Below are positions 1-4,407 of a stretch of 11,105 bases of DNA, piece after piece; position 1 is the stretch's first letter; each line of letters starts with the position of its first letter. The DNA is taken from NCBI GenBank assembly GCA_900757025.1, contig CAAEMG010000096.1, forward strand, positions 1 through 11,105, read 5' to 3'. The notes beneath the pieces were generated by a model that worked only from the letters and a program-made list of their open reading frames with translations, was not told the origin of the DNA and did not search any database. A program made the position numbers and the translations under genes. This stretch comes from Clostridia bacterium (GTDB taxonomy: Bacteria; Bacillota; Clostridia; Lachnospirales; Anaerotignaceae).

Positions 1-1278
1 AGCACCTTCAACTGGGTCTGTTCCTGCACCAAGCTCATCAAAAAGCACCAAAGAATATGGCGTTACATTTTCAAGTATTGATACGGTATTTCTCATGTGA
101 GCCGAAAATGTGGATAAATTCTGCTCAATGCTCTGCTCATCGCCTATGTCGGCAAAAACCTCATCAAATACACCCAAATCGGAATTGTCAAATGCCGGTA
201 TGTGAAGTCCTGCCTGTCCCATTATGGTAAAAAGACCAAGTGTTTTAAGGGCAACCGTTTTACCGCCTGTGTTAGGGCCTGTTATAAGAAGAGTTGTAAA
301 ATCTCCCCCAAGATATATGTCTATAGGCACAACGGTTTTGCTGTCCAAAAGAGGATGTCTGCCTCTTTTTATGTTGATGTAGCCTTTTGTGTTAAAAACA
401 GGCTTTGTTGCATTCATTTCCAATGCAAGGCTTCCCTTTGCAAATATAAAATCAAGCTGTGCTATAATGTTTAAATTTGCCGCCAAAACATCGCTGTTTT
501 CTCTAACAACTTCCGATAACTGCTGAAGTATTTTTTCTATTTCGGCTTTTTCTTTTATTTTAAGCTCTTTAATTTTGTTGTTAAGCTGCACAACGCTCAT
601 AGGCTCCATAAAAAGAGTTGAGCCTGTGTTTGACTGGTCATGAATCATACCGTTAAAACTGTTTCTGTATTCACTTTTAACGGGAACGCAGTATCGGTCA
701 TTTCTTATGGTTATAACGTAGTCCTGAAGCATATTTCTGTATGCCTGCGAATTTATTATGGAATTAAGCTGGTCACGTATTCTGTCGTTTGAAACTTTTA
801 TTTCACGTCTTATGCTCCTAAGCTCCGCAGATGCGTCATCGGCTATTTCCGTTTCGGAAAGTATAACCCTGCTTATTTCTTTTTCAAGCCTTGTAAGAGG
901 AACAACAAGGTCAAAAAGCTCGCCTATGTGTTCATAACTTTCGTCTTTATTTTCGTTTATGGAATAGTTTTTAATTTTTCTGCATACGTAAAGAAACTCG
1001 CATATGTTCATAAGCTCATCTATGCCAAGAGTTCCTCCCATTGAAACTCTTTTAAGCTGATGACGTATTTCATGCAAGCCGCCTAAAGGAATTGCACCTT
1101 TACGCATAATCATTGCGGCAGCATCGCTCGTTTCGTTCTGCCATTTATTTATTTCGTAAACTTCAGTTGAAGGTTTTAAATTTTCAGCTTCTTCTTTTCC
1201 CATTGGGGATACGGCATAACCTTTAAGTTTACCCAGTATTTTGTCAAATTCAAGTGTTTTAAACACCTTTTCGTTCAT
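1..1278 (-). CDS. mutS2: MutS2 family DNA-binding ATPase (5' part, runs off the left edge)
   Basis: The frame is open from the ATG at 1278 to base 1, giving 426 codons with no stop. It encodes the N-terminal half or so of a MutS2 protein (family usually near 790 residues). Visible motifs are the Walker A GPNTGGKT at residues 334-341 and a Walker B with the acidic pair D414-E415 followed by LGAGTDP, preceded by a helical core/lever region. The Smr nuclease domain expected at the C-terminus would lie beyond the window. MutS2 acts in the cytoplasm on branched DNA and on collided ribosomes, according to family knowledge; it is not a classical mismatch-repair protein. It is divergent from the cotJ genes and separated from them by 193 bases. 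A weak AGGCAGG lies 10 bases before the ATG. I could not pick a convincing promoter. It looks like an ordinary intact host gene. Confidence 0.95.
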   Translation of the reverse strand, partial: MNEKVFKTLEFDKILGKLKGYAVSPMGKEEAENLKPSTEVYEINKWQNETSDAAAMIMRKGAIPLGGLHEIRHQLKRVSMGGTLGIDELMNICEFLYVCRKIKNYSINENKDESYEHIGELFDLVVPLTRLEKEISRVILSETEIADDASAELRSIRREIKVSNDRIRDQLNSIINSQAYRNMLQDYVITIRNDRYCVPVKSEYRNSFNGMIHDQSNTGSTLFMEPMSVVQLNNKIKELKIKEKAEIEKILQQLSEVVRENSDVLAANLNIIAQLDFIFAKGSLALEMNATKPVFNTKGYINIKRGRHPLLDSKTVVPIDIYLGGDFTTLLITGPNTGGKTVALKTLGLFTIMGQAGLHIPAFDNSDLGVFDEVFADIGDEQSIEQNLSTFSAHMRNTVSILENVTPYSLVLFDELGAGTDPVEGA

Positions 1279-1413
1279 TTATTATATACCTGCCTTATTT
1301 TAATCTTAAAAATAATATTACCACCTTTTATGTATTTTTTCTACCTGCAAACATTTAACATTATGTAAACAAACAAAATATTATGGCTGACTGATGATTT
1401 GACCTATGTTGTA

Positions 1414-1440
1414 ACATATTTCTTATAATTTTCATACTAT
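1414..1440 (+). promoter_or_regulatory. Putative sigma-E promoter of the cotJ operon
   Basis: ACATATT at 1414-1420 and CATACTAT at 1433-1440 are separated by 12 bases. They resemble the sigma-E (early mother cell) -35 and -10 consensus, in which the -10 is close to CATACAAT. The transcript would begin near 1447, about 25 bases before the cotJA start codon. The Bacillus cotJ operon is known to be sigma-E dependent, which agrees with this match. This is a pattern match by eye. Confidence 0.6.
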
Positions 1441-1471
1441 AAAACTGTAAATATTCCTTATGGAGGCAAAA

Positions 1472-1771
1472 ATGAAAGAAGTTTATGAAGATTTTTATAA
1501 AATACACGGCTGTCACAAAAACACATGCGGCCTTGGGGCAAAAGAAATGATGTGTGACACACTTGCTGAAGAATTTTGTTTTGAGCCTATAGAATGTAAC
1601 GACTGCCTTTTGGAAACATTGGGACTGTCCACAGCATATGCTCCATATCAGCCATATGAAGATATTATGACACCCCAGTGTTCCCTTTATTACGGCACGG
1701 TTTTTGCACAGCTTGTAAAACCTCACAAAAAAGACATGAATATGCGCCAAAAAGGAGGCTGCTGCAAATGA
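1472..1771 (+). CDS. cotJA: Spore coat-associated protein CotJA
   Basis: This encodes a 99-residue protein whose second half (about residues 50-85) carries the CotJA pattern AYAPYQPYEDI followed by YYGTVFAQLVKPH. CotJA is a small component of the inner spore coat that depends on CotJC for assembly in Bacillus. The start is set at 1472 because GGAGG (1462-1466) lies 5 bases before that ATG. An in-frame ATG at 1460 overlaps the Shine-Dalgarno and is unlikely. The N-terminal 45 residues are an extension relative to the short Bacillus protein. With the C-terminal Cys-Cys-Lys, the chain holds nine cysteines (14, 19, 28, 36, 42, 45, 70, 97, 98). Its stop overlaps the cotJB start as ATGA, so the two are translationally coupled. 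Confidence 0.85.
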   Translation: MKEVYEDFYKIHGCHKNTCGLGAKEMMCDTLAEEFCFEPIECNDCLLETLGLSTAYAPYQPYEDIMTPQCSLYYGTVFAQLVKPHKKDMNMRQKGGCCK

Positions 1772-2061
1772 ATGATGCCGAAAGAAATTCTCTTTTAAGA
1801 CGTCTTACAGAACTTGATTTTATGACAGTTGATTTAGGACTTTTTCTTGATACACACCCAACAGACGAAGAAGCAATAAAGCTTTACAACAAAATTATAC
1901 GTGCCGCCGATTCCGTAAGAGCAAAATATGAAAAAGAAGCTGGGCCGGTATGTTCATTCCGCAGTCTTGCAAAATGTGACAATGCCTTTGAATGGATAGA
2001 AAACCCATGGCCTTGGGAAAGTGAATTTAATTTTGAAATAAAAAGTGAGGTGTGCCAGTAA
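1768..2061 (+). CDS. cotJB: Spore coat protein CotJB
   Basis: This is a 97-residue cytoplasmic protein of the mother cell, destined for the spore coat. The segment from residue 9, LLRRLTELDFMTVDLGLFLD, followed by a Thr-His-Pro and an acidic helix ending in KLYNK, is the CotJB signature. The C-terminal part has aromatic residues in NPWPWE. AGGAGG at 1752-1757 inside the end of cotJA serves the ATG at 1768. cotJC begins at the base after its stop, so cotJA-cotJB-cotJC form one tight operon. The gene is full length. Its upstream ORF extension to 1678 is not coding in this frame because it overlaps cotJA without a ribosome binding site. Confidence 0.9.
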   Translation: MNDAERNSLLRRLTELDFMTVDLGLFLDTHPTDEEAIKLYNKIIRAADSVRAKYEKEAGPVCSFRSLAKCDNAFEWIENPWPWESEFNFEIKSEVCQ

Positions 2062-2175
2062 ATGTGGATATATGAAAAAAAGCTTGAATTTCCGGTAAAA
2101 ATAGTAAAACCCGACGCAAGATTGGCTAAAATCATGATAGAGCAGTATGGTGGACCATATACCTTTAGGGTATAG
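2062..2175 (+). pseudogene. cotJC: 5' fragment of cotJC, interrupted by the prophage
   Basis: The ATG at 2062 follows the cotJB stop directly, with GTGAGGTG as ribosome binding site. It opens a frame of only 37 codons. The first 31 residues match the start of CotJC (MWIYEKKLEFPVK... then ARLAKIMIEQYGG). CotJC is a manganese catalase-like coat protein of roughly 190 residues, and after QYGG the family continues with an Ala-Asp-Gly-Glu-rich helix. Here the sequence instead reads PYTFRV and stops at 2173. Homology therefore ends near 2153, and phage genes start 39 bases after the stop. The missing 3' part is not found before 11105. It may be a dead gene, or it may be reconstituted by excision of the element, as sigK is in Bacillus subtilis; the window alone cannot decide between these. 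Confidence 0.88.
2141..2173. other. Probable attachment site junction (attL) inside cotJC
   Basis: CotJC homology stops here and non-host sequence begins. The junction contains the near-palindrome TATGGT-GG-ACCATA at 2146-2159, centred on a GG dinucleotide, followed on the phage side by ATACC/GGTAT arms (2159-2173). A short core such as CAGTATGGTGGA would be shared with the other end of the element. Large serine recombinases use short cores with a central dinucleotide, which would suit this layout. The recombinase gene and attR are outside the window, so the exact crossover point is inferred. Confidence 0.6.
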
Positions 2176-2213
2176 ATATTTAAAATCAAATCAGTTTATA
2201 CATATATTATAGC

Positions 2214-2879
2214 TTATCTATTAATAATAACAAGCACCTTGAGCATATCCTCCGACATATCCAGCTTATTTCCATCGGCAATTTTGCCTTCATTAACGAG
2301 TTTCTGAATTGTCGGCTTCGCCCACTGTGGCAACTCACTTATTTTGTTATATCTCTTTTCCATATTATCAACCAACCTTTCTTTAAATTCTTTCCACGCC
2401 TTTTCATCATCAACAAAAGGCTTGGGACATACCTTTCCCGTTACATCATAATGTCTTATAACTCTTTCAACCGGAACTGTGTATTTTTTCATTAACAGCT
2501 TTACCAAATCGGCGGCATTTTTCATTGTGGTTTCCGTAAAGTCATACACGCCGTTTTTCTTTGTGTCGCAAAGCTCTATTGAAATACTGTTGGCATTTGT
2601 GCATTTGCCGTAAAACGTGCCGCCCTTTGTGTATTTGTACTTACTGCCGCCTACAGCCCACGCAATATAATCATCAGGCACAGAACGTGTTATGCTGTCA
2701 TCATCAACAAAATAATGAGCCGAAGCACCAACTATATTGTTTGCAAAGTAATTGCCGTTGCCCTCGTCGGTGTCCCCGTCATTGGCTGTATAATGGATTA
2801 CAATATACTTTATATCTGCTATGTTCCTTTTACCGCCGTAGTTGCTCCTGTTGGCTGTTTTAATCTTTATCTCAACCAT
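2214..2879 (-). CDS. Prophage endolysin, N-acetylmuramoyl-L-alanine amidase (Amidase_2)
   Basis: This 221-residue protein cleaves the amide bond between N-acetylmuramic acid and the peptide stem of peptidoglycan, lysing the host at the end of the phage cycle. The Amidase_2/PGRP zinc site is visible: H29 in IVIHYTAN, H143 in RHYDVTGK and C151 in VCPKP. H55 in the AHYFVD motif and E102 in ISIELCD are also typical. Residues 1-165 form the catalytic domain. A C-terminal segment (about 175-221, with ELPQWAKPTIQKLVNEGKI) resembles a module seen in clostridial phage lysins, probably for wall binding. There is no signal peptide, so release through the nearby holin is expected. GAGGTGG precedes the ATG. 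It is the gene nearest the attachment site and the last of the late operon. An intrinsic terminator lies just upstream, so read-through or processing is needed for expression from the main operon. Confidence 0.93.
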   Translation of the reverse strand: MVEIKIKTANRSNYGGKRNIADIKYIVIHYTANDGDTDEGNGNYFANNIVGASAHYFVDDDSITRSVPDDYIAWAVGGSKYKYTKGGTFYGKCTNANSISIELCDTKKNGVYDFTETTMKNAADLVKLLMKKYTVPVERVIRHYDVTGKVCPKPFVDDEKAWKEFKERLVDNMEKRYNKISELPQWAKPTIQKLVNEGKIADGNKLDMSEDMLKVLVIINR

Positions 2880-2890
2880 TTTTCCACCTC

Positions 2891-2925
2891 AAAAAAATAA
2901 AGCACCCACCATAAGCGGATGCTTT
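2891..2925 (-). terminator. Intrinsic terminator of the toxin-like transcript
   Basis: Arms at 2899-2907 and 2917-2925 form a 9-bp stem (AAAGCA then a G-U pair when read on the minus strand, then CC/GG) with a 9-base loop. On the minus strand it is followed by TTTATTTTTTT. The mismatch on the plus strand becomes a G-U pair on the minus strand, which supports function in that direction. It lies between the toxin-like peptide gene and the amidase gene. Confidence 0.75.
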
Positions 2926-2950
2926 ACAAATAAAAATCATATGTTATAAT
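2923..2950 (+). promoter_or_regulatory. Promoter of the antisense RNA
   Basis: TTTACA (2923-2928), a 16-base spacer, and a perfect TATAAT (2945-2950) preceded by TGT, an extended -10. It is the strongest sigma-A type promoter I can see in the window. It points away from the amidase and into the toxin 3' UTR, with a predicted start near 2957. Confidence 0.75.
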
Positions 2951-2985
2951 AAAGTTAAGTAGGAAGTCGCCATAAGCGGCAAACC
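2941..2985 (+). repeat. Inverted repeat, left copy (antisense RNA -10 and leader)
   Basis: This copy matches the reverse complement of 3162-3206 at about 30 of 45 positions without gaps. Conserved blocks are ATGT and ATAATA (-10 region), GGAAGTCG (2962-2969), GCGGCAA (2976-2982) and CC. The 11 bases between the -10 and GGAAGTCG, and the 6 bases between the two blocks, are the same length in both copies. Confidence 0.75.
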
Positions 2986-3046
2986 TTATTCGTTCTTAAG
3001 CTACCCTAAAACCGTCCAAAGTTTGTGAGGGTAGCATTTTTATTTT
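2957..3046 (+). ncRNA. Putative type I antitoxin RNA (RatA-like in position), antisense to the toxin 3' UTR
   Basis: A strong promoter and a strong terminator bound a transcript of about 90 bases with no ORF of note. It is complementary to the 3' untranslated part of the 27-residue peptide mRNA and ends 3 bases or so before that peptide's stop codon. This is the convergent, tail-to-tail layout of txpA/RatA in the Bacillus subtilis skin element, where the RNA promotes decay of the toxin mRNA. Near its 5' end GCC and GGC can close a small hairpin around ATAAGC. The 10-mer CCATAAGCGG here (2970-2979) occurs again at 2909-2918, in the loop region of the toxin terminator. The antitoxin function is inferred from layout only; primary sequence was not compared with known RatA. 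Confidence 0.68.
3000..3046 (+). terminator. Intrinsic terminator of the antisense RNA
   Basis: GCTACCCT (3000-3007) and AGGGTAGC (3028-3035) form a perfect 8-bp stem, with AAAC/GTTT able to pair inside the loop. The stem is followed by ATTTTTATTTT. On the minus strand the stem is not followed by a T-run, so it works in the plus direction only. Confidence 0.85.
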
Positions 3047-3048
3047 AA

Positions 3049-3132
3049 TTACTTTCTGTTTATGTAAGAAAGCAATTCTATAACAACTTCAACAAAGAAC
3101 ATCATAAGATATATCTTTTCAAACATTGTCAT
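3049..3132 (-). CDS. TxpA/holin-like small hydrophobic toxin candidate (27 residues)
   Basis: The peptide starts MTMFEKIYLMMFFVE and ends in a basic Asn-Arg-Lys. The pattern M-T-x-[FY]-E-x-x-x-L-M followed by a single hydrophobic segment and a short charged tail is that of the putative holin-like toxin group (Hol_Tox), to which TxpA is similar. Such toxins insert in the membrane and stop growth when their antisense RNA is absent. The hydrophobic stretch (about 7-22) carries two glutamates, E15 and E19, one helical turn apart. A very strong AGGAGG lies 8 bases before the ATG at 3132; a second in-frame ATG is at 3124-3126. It sits between holin and amidase but has its own promoter, leader hairpin, terminator and antisense RNA, so I read it as a self-contained type I toxin-antitoxin module. 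It could instead be an accessory lysis peptide. Confidence 0.7.
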   Translation of the reverse strand: MTMFEKIYLMMFFVEVVIELLSYINRK

Positions 3133-3133
3133 A

Positions 3134-3168
3134 GCAATCACCTCCTCCCTAACTAAAAGGAGGATTGC
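3134..3168 (-). promoter_or_regulatory. Leader hairpin covering the toxin Shine-Dalgarno sequence
   Basis: Read on the minus strand, GCAATC and CTCCT upstream pair with AGGAG and GATTGC downstream, 11 base pairs in total with a 2-base bulge. The downstream arm contains the Shine-Dalgarno sequence and reaches to within one base of the start codon. The leader therefore brings its own anti-Shine-Dalgarno. Keeping the primary transcript poorly translated in this way is common among type I toxin mRNAs. Confidence 0.7.
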
Positions 3169-3206
3169 CGCCCGTCACGACTTCCGTACTTTTTATATTA
3201 TCACAT
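3162..3206 (-). repeat. Inverted repeat, right copy (toxin -10 and leader)
   Basis: On the minus strand this copy carries ATGT, GATAATA, GGAAGTCG (3185 down to 3178) and GCGGCAA (3171 down to 3165), in the same order and spacing as 2941-2985 on the plus strand. The toxin mRNA and the antisense RNA would thus begin with closely related leaders. Confidence 0.75.
3197..3205 (-). promoter_or_regulatory. Extended -10 promoter of the toxin-like gene
   Basis: TGT followed by GATAAT (minus strand, 3205 down to 3197) forms an extended -10. No good -35 is visible at the right distance. The start would fall near 3190, giving a leader of about 58 bases and, with the terminator at 2891-2925, a transcript near 300 bases. 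Confidence 0.6.
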
Positions 3207-3231
3207 ATTCCGCTTTATTTCCATAATATGT
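3203..3231. promoter_or_regulatory. Dyad upstream of the toxin promoter, possible operator
   Basis: ACATATT (3203-3209) and AATATGT (3225-3231) are perfect 7-bp inverted arms, 15 bases apart. The dyad overlaps the extended -10 of the toxin promoter and fills the gap behind the holin stop. It could bind a regulator or act as a weak RNA stem. No T-run follows it, so it is not a good terminator. Confidence 0.35.
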
Positions 3232-3663
3232 TTATTTCTTACCTTTAAGAGCCTCTATAGCTCCGCTTAACCCTTCAAGCCCCGGAATACCCATAAGACC
3301 AGCGTTTTCCACAATGCTTAAAGCTTCATTGCAAAGGAACGCTATTGTAATTCCGTCTTTTACAACGGTAGTCCCTGCCGTTAAATCCAACCTGTACCCA
3401 ACAAGCACGCAAAGCAGCATCATAACCTTCTTGCAGATGCCTTTAAAGCCTGCCCTGCTTTCCAGTGTTCCGCCTTCTGTCTTTTTGCTTTTATGGAACA
3501 CCCCCGCCACGATTAAGCCCGTAACGTAATCAACCGCCATGAATATAACAAGGGTTGTAAGTCCTGTGTTCCAACCGCCGAAAGCAGAAGCAAATATACC
3601 TCCTATAGCTCCAAATGACGTAATTAAGGCGTTTTTTGCATTAATAAAATCTATGTACTTCAT
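3232..3663 (-). CDS. Phage holin, TcdE/Bacteriophage_holin_4-like family
   Basis: This 143-residue membrane protein forms lesions in the cytoplasmic membrane that let the endolysin reach the wall. Hydrophobic segments lie near 12-30, 34-56, 77-92 and 104-119. Family signs are AVDYVTGLIV (43-52), a charged loop ending in SRAGFKGICKK (69-79) and NEALSIVENAG (112-122). AGGAGATG precedes the ATG. It is followed by the toxin-like module and then by the amidase, so it belongs to the lysis cassette. An intrinsic terminator lies in the gap before it. Length and motifs are normal for the family. Confidence 0.92.
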   Translation of the reverse strand: MKYIDFINAKNALITSFGAIGGIFASAFGGWNTGLTTLVIFMAVDYVTGLIVAGVFHKSKKTEGGTLESRAGFKGICKKVMMLLCVLVGYRLDLTAGTTVVKDGITIAFLCNEALSIVENAGLMGIPGLEGLSGAIEALKGKK

Positions 3664-3684
3664 ATAAATTCATCTCCTTTGTAT

Positions 3685-3712
3685 TTAAAAATAGGGCGGC
3701 TCATCACCGCCC
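3685..3712 (-). terminator. Intrinsic terminator before the holin gene
   Basis: GGGCGG (3694-3699) and CCGCCC (3707-3712) form a 6-bp GC stem with a 7-base loop. Read on the minus strand, TATTTTTAAA follows. It lies between the 82-residue gene and holin. Confidence 0.7.
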
Positions 3713-3720
3713 CAAAAAAC

Positions 3721-3969
3721 TTATCTGCACTTTCTATAAAGCTCTGCAAGCTCAGCAACAGGCTCAATCTTCTTGCCTTTTGCATCATATTTCATGCAGT
3801 CTTCGTCATATACAATAACCTGTTTTCCGTCTACAACAGGATAGCCATGTTCAGCTTTAATCTCTGTATCAACAATAGTTGTGCCAAGGGCCTTAAACTC
3901 TCTGGCTGTGTCAAGCTTTGCAACCACGTGCATAATTCCGTTTCTGTCTACATAAGCAAATTTTTTCAT
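3721..3969 (-). CDS. Small phage protein of unknown function (82 residues)
   Basis: I do not recognise a named domain. The protein is soluble-looking, begins MKKFAYVDRNGIMHVV, and has a central AEHGYPVVDGKQVIVYDED stretch, suggesting a compact beta-rich fold with a helical C-terminus. Similar small proteins occur just before holins in clostridial prophages, which is a recollection and not a search result. AAGGAGG precedes the ATG with a normal gap. It is flanked by two intrinsic terminators (4006-4033 and 3685-3712), so it may be expressed at its own level. No signal peptide or membrane segment is present. Confidence 0.75.
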   Translation of the reverse strand: MKKFAYVDRNGIMHVVAKLDTAREFKALGTTIVDTEIKAEHGYPVVDGKQVIVYDEDCMKYDAKGKKIEPVAELAELYRKCR

Positions 3970-4005
3970 ATTCTGTTCCTCCTTAAAATAAATAAAAAAT
4001 TGTAA

Positions 4006-4033
4006 TAAAAAAAAGACTTCGGCCGAAAGTCTT
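4006..4033 (-). terminator. Intrinsic terminator after the regulator-like gene
   Basis: Arms AAGACTTCGG and CCGAAAGTCTT (4013-4033) give a 10-bp stem with one bulged base and almost no loop beyond TTCGGCCGAA. On the minus strand it ends in TCTTTTTTTTA. It directly follows the stop of the 119-residue gene. Confidence 0.8.
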
Positions 4034-4035
4034 AA

Positions 4036-4395
4036 TTAACTAATGTATGCTGTTTTCAGTCTTTCTTCCATAAGCGAATAAAGTGTTACAAAAAATTTCC
4101 TTCTCTTTGCATAAAACTGCCTTCTGCCGCAAAATGTCGATAAATGCTCAGGAGCTACGCCATAGCAGACATTTTCTATAATAACATTGCCCAAAAATTC
4201 ATCCGTTTCTTTTGCTGCTTTTTCTATAAGCGAAATATCCGATTTAATAATTTCTGCTTTTTCGCAATTCTCTTTATACAGCTTTTTCATTCTTTTCTTT
4301 TTTTCGCCGTACTGCAAGCAAAAATAAAGCATTTCTCTGTAAGCATATTCGGAAATTCCATATTCCTTTAAATTTACATCTCTTCTGCTCGGCAT
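4036..4395 (-). CDS. ArpU/RinA-like phage late-transcription regulator candidate
   Basis: This is a basic, helical 119-residue protein. The N-terminal part (about 8-42) has an aromatic-rich helix and a Lys/Arg-rich run (KKKRMKKLYK). The C-terminal part carries IEKAAKETD (57-65) and CGRRQFYAKRRKFF (89-102). That pairing is what I know from small late-gene regulators of Firmicutes phages: a helix predicting 'AA-E-D', then a cysteine or proline and a YxxRRKFF recognition-like helix. It would bind DNA in the cytoplasm. It follows the XkdU-like gene by 12 bases, with AAGGAGGGG as ribosome binding site, in the slot where a tail fibre gene is usually found. The family call is by motif memory; another DNA-binding role is possible. 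Confidence 0.6.
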   Translation of the reverse strand: MPSRRDVNLKEYGISEYAYREMLYFCLQYGEKKKRMKKLYKENCEKAEIIKSDISLIEKAAKETDEFLGNVIIENVCYGVAPEHLSTFCGRRQFYAKRRKFFVTLYSLMEERLKTAYIS

Positions 4396-4407
4396 TTTCT
4401 CCCCTCC

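Noticed and set aside
202..474. Plus-strand ORF of 90 codons
   Set aside because: It lies fully inside mutS2 on the opposite strand, its product is a cysteine- and lysine-rich nonsense sequence, and it covers the Walker A coding region.
1361..1750. Minus-strand ORF of 129 codons opposite cotJA
   Set aside because: It is a shadow of cotJA and its promoter region. The cotJA frame has family motifs and a ribosome binding site; this one has neither.
1884..2189. Minus-strand ORF of 101 codons opposite cotJB and the cotJC fragment
   Set aside because: It crosses the host-phage junction and mirrors CotJB; no family match or ribosome binding site was seen.
2561..2900. Plus-strand ORFs opposite the amidase
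   Set aside because: Both are antisense shadows of a clear Amidase_2 gene with zinc ligands in the minus frame.
3134..3190. Leader of the toxin-like gene as a riboswitch
   Set aside because: It is too short for a known aptamer and is fully explained by the Shine-Dalgarno hairpin plus the repeated leader blocks.
2941..3206. Inverted repeats as ends of a transposable or invertible element
   Set aside because: The repeats coincide precisely with two promoters and leaders, are only about two-thirds identical, show no target duplication, and enclose no recombinase. Regulatory duplication explains them better.
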